Of a DNA stretch of 64,000 nt, positions 1 to 8,974 are shown piece after piece; the first letter of the stretch is position 1; every line of letters starts with the position of its first letter. Origin of the DNA: CADCVT01 sp036389155 (lineage in GTDB: Bacteria > Actinomycetota > Thermoleophilia > Solirubrobacterales > Solirubrobacteraceae); NCBI GenBank assembly GCA_036389155.1, contig DASVQN010000034.1, forward strand, positions 1-64,000, in the 5' to 3' direction. Below the pieces are notes generated by a model. The model saw nothing but the letters and a program-made list of their open reading frames with translations, was not told the DNA's origin and ran no database searches. Position numbers and translations under genes: made by a program.

Positions 1-1
1 G

Positions 2-3000
2 GACCTCACGCCCGGCAAGAGCTATGCGCCTTCCTGCAGTGCGGCGGCCGGCTGCCCGACCGCGCCGGGGTCGCAGACCTACTCATGGACGACGCCGGCG
101 GGCGACGACGGCGAGCACCAGGTCATGGCGGTGACCAGCGATGCCGTCGAGCACACGGTCGTGAAGTCGTGGTCGCTGTGGCTGGACAGCACGGACCCGA
201 CGATGTCGAACGTCAGCGGGTCGCTGTGGCGCGCGCGCGACGGCTACGTCGGCGGTGGCGACCAGACCGTGCATGCCGACGCGGCGGACACGCTCTCGGG
301 CGTCAAGCGGGTCGACCTGCTCATCGACGGCACGTCCGTCGACCACGTCGACGGCGACTGCACGACGCGGGAGTGCAAGTCGCCCAAGCCCGCCGACCTC
401 CACTGGAACTCCACCACCGCCTCCGGTCGGGTGAAGGTGACCGTGCATGTCACCGACTTCACCGACAACTTCGTCGAGCAGTCGTGGTACGTGACCGTCG
501 TCAACTTCGTCGACATGCTCCGCCCGGCCAGCCGAAACAAGCTGGGGCTCGAGCACTGGTTCCAGTACGACGACACCGATACCGGCGGCGGCAGCAGGCT
601 CTTCGTCAACGCGGAGACCGGCAACGCGGTCTGGCACAGCGTCCCGATCGTCGACCCTGGCCGGCTCTCCACGGTCGTCAACGTCACCTACAACTCGCAG
701 GACCGCGGCGGCGTCATGGGCTCGACGCTCGGCGGCATGCCCGTCGTCGACCTCAGCGACGAGGGGGTCGCGCGCGAGCTGCCCGGCCTGTCCTACGGAC
801 CCGCCGGCGTCGGCGTCTCCCTCGGGATCTCCGGCCCCGCCCGCCTCAACGAGCCGCTCGGAGGTGTCCTCATCGCCCAGGCCGCGGAGGAGGGCACGCA
901 GCTGCCCGAGCTGGGCGAGCCGATCCCCGCGGCGGACGGCCTGCACATCACGCTCACCGACAGCGACGGGACCGTTCACACGTTCACCCGCGCCGGCGGC
1001 GAATGGGTCGCGCCACCCGGGCTGAACATGCACCTGCGCCGCTACAAGAAGGGTGGTACGGCGTTGGCGCCGATCCCCGAGAAGTGGGCGATGACCCGCC
1101 CCGACGGCGTCACGCACTTCTTCGACAACCTCGGCTACCAGACGAGCACCCGGGACCGCACCGGCAACAGCATCACGTACGTGTACGAGACGTACGACGC
1201 GCTGACGGGCGTCAAGGAACGGACGGTGCCGCAGACGACCGCGAAGATCGCGCTGTGCGACAAGGCGACGCTCGGGCTGCCGGGCGGCGTTCCGCTCGGC
1301 GAGCGTCTCGTGATCCCCGGCGGCCCGCTGAACGGCACGCCCGTCGTCTGCGCCCGTCGCGTCGTCAAGGTCGTCAACGCGGGCGTGCCGCAGCGAAAGC
1401 AGGACGGCACGCTGGATTCGGGCACCCGCGAGCTGCTCGTCCACTACCCCGACGAGCCGGTGGTGCTGCCGCACTACGACGATCCGGACACCTTCAACGA
1501 GCTGCCGCGGCGCCTGTTCTACGCGTCAGCGTCGCTCGTCGGCGGCCGCGCCGGCCAGATCGACTGGATCGACGACCACGCAGGGCGCCGGTATCTGTTC
1601 GGCTACGACGACGCCGGCTACCTCACGAGCCTCACCGAGGCCGCGGGCGCCGAGCAGCGCGTGACGCGCTTCGAGTACGAGAGCTGGCAGGACGGCGCCG
1701 CGCAGTTCGCCCAGGACCGTCAGATGACACGCGTCATCGCGGGCGATGCCGGCCGCGCAACCGTCATCCGGTACGTGCGCCCGGAGGACCGCCGCAACCC
1801 CACCGGCGCCACCGGCGCGACCGCGGCCGGCCTGGCCCGCGTGCCGCGCGAGGTGTGCGGCGTCACGCCGCGCAACGACGGTGAGTCGCCGCTACCGACC
1901 ACCGATGATCCGCCCGCGAAGCCCGGCGGTTGCCGCACGGCCGCGAACGATCGCGAGACGACGTACGTCTACACGCGCGACCCCGAGTCGAACCGGACCA
2001 CGCAGTTCGCGGTGACGGACGTCCTCAGCCGGCGGCCCGGAGGCGGTATCGCGCAAACGGCCACGACGCGGACGGACCTCGACCCCGAGGGGCGCCCGAC
2101 GACCGTGACCGACCCGCTCGGCACCAAGACCGCCCTGACGTGGAACAGCCTCGTCAACGCTGTCGCAGTCCTCGACCAGGCCAAGGGCACGGACGAGGAG
2201 AGCCACACCGAGCTGACCTACGACGAGCAGCACGGAACCGGTGTGCTGAGGTCGCAGGTCCAGTTCCCGGACTGGCCGGACACCGAGAAGAAGCTGACGA
2301 CGAACCTCGACTACGAGTTCCGAAACGGCGTGCACCACCACGCCGCGGCGCCGCTGCTCGCGCCCGACGTGGAGGACGATGGCGGGACCTACGTCGCCGA
2401 CCTGAAGGAGATCCGCAGGCCGGAGGCGGACACCGGGTCGTCGTTCCAGGTCGAGCAGGACGGCACGATCACGAAGCGATGGAACCAGCCCGGTCGCACC
2501 GGCCAGCCCACGCAGACCGTCTACGGCACGCACGGCGTGATCACCAGCGAGAAGGACGAGCTCGAACGCACGACGGCATTCAGCGACTTCACGATCGGCG
2601 GCAACCCCCGCCGCGTGGTCGACCCGCGCGGCGGTGCGTGGGACTACACGTACGACGTCCGCGAGAACGTCACGTCGATCGTCGACCCGCGCGCGACGAA
2701 CCGCAGCGGCAACGCCGACGCTCACTACACGACCTCGCTCGACTACGACGCCTTCGACCGGCTGACCCTCGAGCGGGTCCCGCGCCTGTCCGACGACACA
2801 GCCCGCGAGGAGACCGCCAACGCCGGGCCGCGGTATCGGGTCCACAAGCGCACCTACGATCGCGACGGCAACGTCCTGACCGACGACGACGGCATCGCGA
2901 CGACGACGATCGCGTACGGCCCTTTGGGCGAGGCGCGCACGGTCAAGGCCCCCGGGGACGGCGTGACGGAGGTCACCGACTATGTCTACGACGCGGCGAC

Positions 3001-6000
3001 GCGGCTGATCGCGCGCATCGACCCGGAGGGCAACCACGCCGGCGCGAGCCTGGCCGACGACGAGGAGCCGACCTGCACCGGGGCGACCGCGCCGACCGCG
3101 CGCGCCCACGTCACGCGCTACTGCCTCGACCCGGTGGGCCGCCGCGTCGCGGAGATCCGGCCGGCCCCGCCGACGGCGGACGTCGCGGCCGCCATCACCT
3201 CGTACGCCTTCGACCGGCGCGACAACCTCGTCGGCGTCGTGGACCCACGGCGCAACAAGGGTGCCACGGTCATGGACGCCACCCGCAACGCCGCATCGCC
3301 GACGGGCCGTCGTACCTCGTACGGCTACGACAGGACGGACCGGCGCACCGTCGCGGTCCAGCGGCGCACGCCCGACGAGGCCGACCAGACGCCCCTGCGC
3401 ACCCAGTACGAGTACGACAAGAACGGGAACCAGACGATGGCCTGGCCGCCGAGCGCGTTCCACGGTGCCTCACGCGACGACGCCTTCCTCACCCACACGT
3501 TCTACGACCCGCAGGACCGGGTCGTCGCCGAGCGCACGCCCGATGGCTGCATCGCGTACGCGCGCGACAAGGACGGCAGCGTCAGCAGCGTGACGTCGCC
3601 GCGTGGCACGGTCGACGCCGGCGACCGCGGCTGCGTGAAGGATCCCGAGTCCGACGCATACACGACGTCGTACGCGTACGACGACGGTGGACAGGTGATC
3701 TCGCGCTCGATCCCGTACGCCACGGGACAGTACGGCCGCGACCACGATGAGTTCGACGAGTGGAGGATCACCTACTGGCGCGACGCCGCGGGCGACGCCG
3801 TCCGGGTCTGCGACGCGAGGACGAACGCCGCTGGCGGGAACCCGTGCAGGCCCAGGAAGAGGCTGGACGGCCAGGTCCCCCCGGACGCCGGCATCGAGAA
3901 CCGGTACTACGACGGCGGCGAGCTGCGCTGGACCACGCGTCCCTCGTTCTACGCGCTGCAGTGGGGCGGTGGCCAGGCGAACCCCGATCCGGGCCTCCAC
4001 TTCCGCGAGCTCGACGCCGGCATGGACCTCGAGATCGCGCAGGGCGGCCCCGCGATCGGCGAGAGCGGCGACGTGACGCGCACCGCGGCGGGGTCGGACG
4101 GCGGCTCGGACCTCCCCGACGGACCGGACAAGAGCAAGTTCGGAACGGTCGACCGGCAGGACCCGGGCGACATGCTGCCGGACGTCGGCGGGACCAGCCT
4201 CGAGTACGACGCGACGATGCGGCTGACCGGGATCGTCGACGCTGCCCACCAGCGCCGGACGATCGGCTACGACCCGCAGGGGCGCGTGCTGAGCAAGTCG
4301 TGGCCGTTCGACGGCGATCGCCGGACGGAGCGCAAGTACACCTACGACAAGGACGGCAACCTCACCACCTACCGCGACGGGACGCTGCAACTCACGCGGT
4401 TCACGTACGACAGCGCCGATCGCCGCGGGGCCGAGAGCACCCCCGGCGGCTCTGCGATCGACTTCCAGCCACAGTCGGGCGGCCGCCAGGTCTCCACCTT
4501 CGGTTACGACCTGAACGGCAACCTCGAGGCACGCAAGACCGCGGTCCTGTCGGCGCTGCACGTCGTCACGTTCAGCTACGACTCGCTCGATCGGCTGGTG
4601 GCGGAGCGCGACCCGTCCGGCGCCCGGTGGACGTACGGCTACGACGAGAACGGCAACCGGACGTGCGAGGAGTCGCCGAACGCCGGGTCGACGACGTGCA
4701 ATCCCGACTCGCCGTACGCGACGGAGTACCACTACACGCCCGCCGATCGACTCGAGCGACGCATCGCGGGCGACGGGTCCGAGGCGAGCTATGGCTACGA
4801 CGCCGACGGCAACCTCGAGGACGTGAGTGCGCCGGGCGCGGCGAGCCACGACGGCGGCGGCATCATCGAGCGCCGGACGCACATCGCCAACGACGGCCGC
4901 GGCATGCCTTGGCGCGTCACCACGTCCGGTCCCGACGGCCAGGACGCCCGCACCGTGGTCTACGAGCACGACCCCAACGGCAACCTGCGGCGCGTGGTCA
5001 ACCCCAGCGGCGTCGGCGCCGACGGCAACCCGCTCGTGCGCGACCGGACCGCCTCGGGCGGCGGGACGGAGACCGATCTCGCGAACGCGAGCTGGCACGC
5101 GACCGTGCGCGACTACGACCACCATGACCAGCTCACCGCGGTTCGCCTGCCGTGGAGCACCCCCTCCGACGCCGATCACCCCGCGGTCGACCACCCGACG
5201 GGCCCGGCTGATCCCGAGGCCCACGGCGACGGACGGCGGCTGATCCAGCGGTTCCGCCGCGACGACACCGAGGACGCGCCTAACCCGTTGCATCGCGTCA
5301 GGACGGTCGTGTCTCCGCACGAGGCGGACAGCGACCTCGCTCCGCGCACGTCGTACCGGTACTTCGCGAACGGCTGGGTGCGCGGGCAGTCCGAGCGCCG
5401 GGACGCTGCCGCGACCACGTCCGAGCCTGTGTCGGGCCTCGAGGTGACGTACGACTACGACGCCGAGGGTCGCCAGACGAAGTGGACCACGAGGCACGCG
5501 GATCCGGCGAACGACGCGCCCGACACCCCGGACGGGCGCCGTGTCGAGCGGACGTTCAACGACGACGGCACGCTCTTCGAGCGCACGGCGATCAAGCCGC
5601 TGCCCAAGCGCGAAGACGGGCGCGCGGCCGGCGACACCCGCCGGACGTACCGCTACGCCTACAACGAGAGCCGATCCCTGATCGGCGTCGCCGACTACGG
5701 CGAGCGCCAGCGCGACCTCGCGTCCGACTCCGTGCCGCCGTTGGGGAGCTCGAAGATCCTGAAGATCGAGCGCGACGACGCCGAGCGCGAGCACGTGGTG
5801 GACGAGACCTGGGAAGGGGGCCTCGACACGGTCTTCGACTACGACCGGGACGGCAACGTGACGGAGCGCCAGACCGACGGCGTGTGGTCGAGCGGCGACA
5901 CGTACCGCGGCGACGACGCGAAGACGACCGCCTTCTCCTACGACTCACTCGACAGGGAGCAGACCGCGACCGTCACCGTCGACGGCGATCGGCGGGAGAC

Positions 6001-8236
6001 CACCACGACGTGGTGGCCCTCCGGGGAGATGCGCCGGCGGACGAAGCCGAACGGCACGGTCGAGACACGCTACTTCGACGTGCAGGGCCAGATCACGCGC
6101 AAGACGAGCGACCGGCGCCCCGATGACCCGGAGACACAGGACTACGACTACGACGTCGACGGCAACCGGACCAAGGACGAGCGCGGGGCGCTCGCGTTCA
6201 ACCCGCGCGGCCAGCTCGTGGAGTGGACGCGCGGCTCGGAGTACGAGTCCGAGCACCCGCCGGGGGAGTCCGGGGACACGAAGGCCGGCACGACGGTCAC
6301 GTACAAGCGCAACGAGAGCGGGGACGTCCTCGAGAAGCGCGACACGTTCAACGAGAACGTGAAGCCGGACCACGAGCCCTACGGCGATGTCGTGACGACG
6401 TACGACTACGAGGGCGAGCGGCTGCACGCGACCGACACCACGGTTCCTGCCCAGCTCACGGCGCACGTGTACTCGACGTACAGCTACGACGACTTCGGCT
6501 CGGTCAAGAAGATCGAGACGAAGAAGACCAACATCCCGGACGGGCCGCCGCCGGCGGAGGGGCCGAGCTCGCCCGCCAACTGCAAGGACGTGCCGAACGA
6601 CGCCAAGAGGGGCCTCACCCGCTACTGCTTCGACGAGTTCGAGCGCATGGCGCTCTCGCGCGGCGGCGACGTGCAGCCGACGAGCTACCGCTACGACGCG
6701 TTCGACCGTCGCGATCGCAGCGTCGACGAGCACGGGACGCCGCACGGCTACTCATATATCGGGACCTCGAGGCTGCTCTCGCGCGAGTCCGAGGAGGACA
6801 AGCCGGTCAAGACCTACGACTACGACTCACAGGGACGCCGTCTCGGCAAGCAGTCGCGCGAGCAGGGGGCGCCGCGCGGGTCGAAGCCGGACTTCCTCAG
6901 CTACGCGACCGATGCGAATGGCTCGGTGGAGTCCCTCGAGGACGGCGACGGGAACATCGCCGACAACGGGAAGGCCACCTACCTCTACGACCCGTACGGC
7001 GAGGACGAGAAGCTTCCCGACGCCGAGCTGAGCCCCGAGGAGCGGGAGAAGCCCGACAGCGCGCTGAGCACGCAGGCGCACGAGAACCCGTTCCGGTACG
7101 AGGGCTTCTACTTCGACTCGGGCGTGAAGTCGTACGACATGCAGGCCCGCGAGTACCGACCTGACAGCGGCCGCTTCCTGTCGCAGGACCGCTTCGAGTC
7201 GGCGGTCGACGACCAGTTCCTCCAAGCCGACCCCCTGACCCAGAACCGCTACGCGTTCGCCGGCGCCAACCCCGTCAACAACGTCGAGTTCGACGGCCAC
7301 ATGCCCGCTCCCGAGGGGGCCATGAGCAACCGTGACGGGAAGAAGGGCCACCACCATCACGGTGGCGGTGGCGGCTCTGTCGGTAGCGCGATCGGCGACG
7401 GGCTGGCCTCGGTGGGGGTCGCGGTGAGCAGCGCTTGCCACTGCGGGCACGCGGCGATCGCCGCGGAGGCGATCGCCGCGCAGGCGGCTGTCATCGCGGA
7501 CAGGATGACGCAGCCGCCGGAGGTCGTATCTGGGCGAACGCCTCGGCAGCTGACGCCTGCAACTTCACGAGAGACCCGGAACGGCTTCGCGCCCATCCCG
7601 GCGCCGCGCTCCGACGCGTCGAGCTATTCGTACGACTCCTTCGGCGGCCAGCCCGGTCCTCGCATCGTCAAGCAGGGCGAGTGCCTGGCGCCGACCCCGA
7701 AGGACTGCGTGCGGGCGACGATGGGTGGCGACTTCCAGCCCTACGTCGAGGGGCCTCGGATCAACCTGGACTTCCTGATCCCGGTGATCAAGGTGATCGC
7801 CAAGGTCAGTGCGTGGGCCTGGGAGAACAAGAGCACGATCGTCGGGGGGGCAGCGGTCGGATGCACGATCGTGACAGTCGGCGGCTGCGCCCCGCTCGGA
7901 GGGTGGGCCACTGCGCTGACCTTCGAGGAGGGCGCGGAGACCTACGTCGAAACCGGGGACGCGGGGCTCGCGCTGAAGCAGACGGGCACCGGCCTCGTCG
8001 CCGGGCACCTCAAGCCATTCAACCCCGCCACGAAGCTCCTCGGCCTCACGAGGGTCGGACGCAACGCAGCAAGGTTCGGGCGCGGCCTAGGAAGCGCAGA
8101 GCGTTCGCTCGGCGCCTTTTCCGTCGGCGTGCGCCGGACCGTGATCACTACCAACGAGCTGCCGAGCTACGGAGCAGGGCTGTTCAACGACCAGTACTGG
8201 GCGGGTCGCAAGAGGGAGACCATGGCCCGGCCGTAA
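2..8236 (+). CDS. Giant RHS/YD-repeat protein (5' end outside window)
   Basis: The frame is open from the left edge, so the start lies outside the window; at least 2744 residues are encoded here. A beta-rich N-terminal part (about residues 1-300) is followed by a very long array of YD repeats of the form YDxxGN/GRL (for example YTYDKDGNLTTYRDG), typical of RHS and teneurin-like shells that wrap a C-terminal cargo. The RHS core ends near 7300 with SGRFLSQDRF and NPVNNVEFDGH. The usual DPxG autocleavage motif is replaced by EFDG. The last 311 residues (7301-8236) contain a KKGHHHHGGGGG linker, Ala-rich stretches and one hydrophobic segment; I recognise no toxin domain. No immunity-like small gene follows; the next gene is convergent. 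It could be a secreted wall protein, a contact-dependent toxin, or an adhesin. The family call is firm, the role is not. Confidence 0.93.
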   Translation, partial: DLTPGKSYAPSCSAAAGCPTAPGSQTYSWTTPAGDDGEHQVMAVTSDAVEHTVVKSWSLWLDSTDPTMSNVSGSLWRARDGYVGGGDQTVHADAADTLSGVKRVDLLIDGTSVDHVDGDCTTRECKSPKPADLHWNSTTASGRVKVTVHVTDFTDNFVEQSWYVTVVNFVDMLRPASRNKLGLEHWFQYDDTDTGGGSRLFVNAETGNAVWHSVPIVDPGRLSTVVNVTYNSQDRGGVMGSTLGGMPVVDLSDEGVARELPGLSYGPAGVGVSLGISGPARLNEPLGGVLIAQAAEEGTQLPELGEPIPAADGLHITLTDSDGTVHTFTRAGGEWVAPPGLNMHLRRYKKGGTALAPIPEKWAMTRPDGVTHFFDNLGYQTSTRDRTGNSITYVYETYDALTGVKERTVPQTTAKIALCDKATLGLPGGVPLGERLVIPGGPLNGTPVVCARRVVKVVNAGVPQRKQDGTLDSGTRELLVHYPDEPVVLPHYDDPDTFNELPRRLFYASASLVGGRAGQIDWIDDHAGRRYLFGYDDAGYLTSLTEAAGAEQRVTRFEYESWQDGAAQFAQDRQMTRVIAGDAGRATVIRYVRPEDRRNPTGATGATAAGLARVPREVCGVTPRNDGESPLPTTDDPPAKPGGCRTAANDRETTYVYTRDPESNRTTQFAVTDVLSRRPGGGIAQTATTRTDLDPEGRPTTVTDPLGTKTALTWNSLVNAVAVLDQAKGTDEESHTELTYDEQHGTGVLRSQVQFPDWPDTEKKLTTNLDYEFRNGVHHHAAAPLLAPDVEDDGGTYVADLKEIRRPEADTGSSFQVEQDGTITKRWNQPGRTGQPTQTVYGTHGVITSEKDELERTTAFSDFTIGGNPRRVVDPRGGAWDYTYDVRENVTSIVDPRATNRSGNADAHYTTSLDYDAFDRLTLERVPRLSDDTAREETANAGPRYRVHKRTYDRDGNVLTDDDGIATTTIAYGPLGEARTVKAPGDGVTEVTDYVYDAATRLIARIDPEGNHAGASLADDEEPTCTGATAPTARAHVTRYCLDPVGRRVAEIRPAPPTADVAAAITSYAFDRRDNLVGVVDPRRNKGATVMDATRNAASPTGRRTSYGYDRTDRRTVAVQRRTPDEADQTPLRTQYEYDKNGNQTMAWPPSAFHGASRDDAFLTHTFYDPQDRVVAERTPDGCIAYARDKDGSVSSVTSPRGTVDAGDRGCVKDPESDAYTTSYAYDDGGQVISRSIPYATGQYGRDHDEFDEWRITYWRDAAGDAVRVCDARTNAAGGNPCRPRKRLDGQVPPDAGIENRYYDGGELRWTTRPSFYALQWGGGQANPDPGLHFRELDAGMDLEIAQGGPAIGESGDVTRTAAGSDGGSDLPDGPDKSKFGTVDRQDPGDMLPDVGGTSLEYDATMRLTGIVDAAHQRRTIGYDPQGRVLSKSWPFDGDRRTERKYTYDKDGNLTTYRDGTLQLTRFTYDSADRRGAESTPGGSAIDFQPQSGGRQVSTFGYDLNGNLEARKTAVLSALHVVTFSYDSLDRLVAERDPSGARWTYGYDENGNRTCEESPNAGSTTCNPDSPYATEYHYTPADRLERRIAGDGSEASYGYDADGNLEDVSAPGAASHDGGGIIERRTHIANDGRGMPWRVTTSGPDGQDARTVVYEHDPNGNLRRVVNPSGVGADGNPLVRDRTASGGGTETDLANASWHATVRDYDHHDQLTAVRLPWSTPSDADHPAVDHPTGPADPEAHGDGRRLIQRFRRDDTEDAPNPLHRVRTVVSPHEADSDLAPRTSYRYFANGWVRGQSERRDAAATTSEPVSGLEVTYDYDAEGRQTKWTTRHADPANDAPDTPDGRRVERTFNDDGTLFERTAIKPLPKREDGRAAGDTRRTYRYAYNESRSLIGVADYGERQRDLASDSVPPLGSSKILKIERDDAEREHVVDETWEGGLDTVFDYDRDGNVTERQTDGVWSSGDTYRGDDAKTTAFSYDSLDREQTATVTVDGDRRETTTTWWPSGEMRRRTKPNGTVETRYFDVQGQITRKTSDRRPDDPETQDYDYDVDGNRTKDERGALAFNPRGQLVEWTRGSEYESEHPPGESGDTKAGTTVTYKRNESGDVLEKRDTFNENVKPDHEPYGDVVTTYDYEGERLHATDTTVPAQLTAHVYSTYSYDDFGSVKKIETKKTNIPDGPPPAEGPSSPANCKDVPNDAKRGLTRYCFDEFERMALSRGGDVQPTSYRYDAFDRRDRSVDEHGTPHGYSYIGTSRLLSRESEEDKPVKTYDYDSQGRRLGKQSREQGAPRGSKPDFLSYATDANGSVESLEDGDGNIADNGKATYLYDPYGEDEKLPDAELSPEEREKPDSALSTQAHENPFRYEGFYFDSGVKSYDMQAREYRPDSGRFLSQDRFESAVDDQFLQADPLTQNRYAFAGANPVNNVEFDGHMPAPEGAMSNRDGKKGHHHHGGGGGSVGSAIGDGLASVGVAVSSACHCGHAAIAAEAIAAQAAVIADRMTQPPEVVSGRTPRQLTPATSRETRNGFAPIPAPRSDASSYSYDSFGGQPGPRIVKQGECLAPTPKDCVRATMGGDFQPYVEGPRINLDFLIPVIKVIAKVSAWAWENKSTIVGGAAVGCTIVTVGGCAPLGGWATALTFEEGAETYVETGDAGLALKQTGTGLVAGHLKPFNPATKLLGLTRVGRNAARFGRGLGSAERSLGAFSVGVRRTVITTNELPSYGAGLFNDQYWAGRKRETMARP

Positions 8237-8262
8237 CCTCGGCGCGCAAGAGACACCAGGGC

Positions 8263-8868
8263 TCAGCGGCTGGTGACGGCGTCGCGGCGCCCGCTTCGAG
8301 CGAGCGAGCGCAGCGCACGCTGCTGGAGGTGTCGGACGGCGTCGACGCTGATGCCCAGCACGCGCGCGATCTCGGGTGCGGTCATGTCGAAGACGAAGCG
8401 CAGGCGCAGCACGCGCCGCTGCTTCGCGGGGAGCCGCGCGATGACCCGCTCGATCGCCGCGAGGTCCTCGTGAGCGTCGCTCCCGCCCGTGGCTGCGGAC
8501 CCGCGCCGCTCGTGCCGGTCGAGATCCTCCGGGGCCACGGCGAACGTGGACCGGGAGGCGGCGTTGAGCCGATCCCACGCGTGATTGCGCGCGATCGAGA
8601 AGACCCACGCGCGAAATCCCCCTCGCTCGGTATAGCGGGGCAGGGCCTCGAACGCGCGGAGGAAGACCTGCTGGGCGGCGTCAGCGGCCTCCTCACGATC
8701 CTTCAGGACGCCGCGCAGCCAGCGCTCGACCTCCCCGAAGAGCATGGCGTACAGCTGCGAGAACGCGCGGTCATCGCCGTCCCGGGCCTGCTCGGCCAGA
8801 GCCGCCAACTGCGCGTCGCCCGCCCGCGACGCACGTGCCTCTGTGCGCGGGTCTCGCTGAACCTCCAT
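8263..8868 (-). CDS. ECF-type RNA polymerase sigma factor
   Basis: This 201-residue protein has the two-domain layout of extracytoplasmic-function sigma-70 factors. Region 2 spans about residues 34-100 (AFSQLYAMLFGEVERWL, then RAWVFSIARNHAWDRLN), which in the family binds core polymerase and the -10 element. Region 4 spans about 138-190 (LPAKQRRVLRLRF, then EIARVLGISVDAVRHLQQRA) and is a helix-turn-helix for the -35 element. Length is normal. The start ATG has GCGAGG directly upstream. It is convergent with the RHS gene and lies downstream of a LuxR-family gene on the same strand after 106 bases. No anti-sigma factor with a zinc motif or membrane segment is adjacent, so the signal it answers cannot be read from context. 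The C-terminus is short and basic. Confidence 0.92.
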   Translation of the reverse strand: MEVQRDPRTEARASRAGDAQLAALAEQARDGDDRAFSQLYAMLFGEVERWLRGVLKDREEAADAAQQVFLRAFEALPRYTERGGFRAWVFSIARNHAWDRLNAASRSTFAVAPEDLDRHERRGSAATGGSDAHEDLAAIERVIARLPAKQRRVLRLRFVFDMTAPEIARVLGISVDAVRHLQQRALRSLARSGRRDAVTSR

Positions 8869-8886
8869 CCTCGCGAGAAGGCTTCC

Positions 8887-8903
8887 CGCGCGACCGTCGC
8901 GCG
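8887..8903. repeat. 17-bp perfect inverted repeat upstream of the sigma factor
   Basis: CGCGCGAC and GTCGCGCG flank one central base, 19 bases before the sigma-factor start and 71 bases after the LuxR-gene stop. It could be an autoregulatory site for the sigma gene or a stem ending the LuxR transcript. The high background G+C makes chance occurrence possible. Confidence 0.4.
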
Positions 8904-8974
8904 AGCGTGTGGCATCCCCCGATCTTCCCCTTGTTCTTTGCGCTCGTGCTCGTCCGTCGCTGCGCTGGCCGCCG

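Noticed and set aside
83..6126. Long open frames on both strands overlapping the RHS gene
   Set aside because: They are Arg/Ala/Pro-rich shadow frames caused by high G+C; the YD repeats and codon pattern support only the plus-strand frame from position 2.
7301..8262. Immunity gene for an RHS toxin
   Set aside because: No plausible small gene follows; the next real gene is the convergent sigma factor and the remaining gap is 26 bases.
8254..8275. Terminator between the RHS and sigma-factor genes
   Set aside because: CACCAG/CTGGTG is only a six-base stem with a long loop and lies partly inside the sigma-factor coding region.
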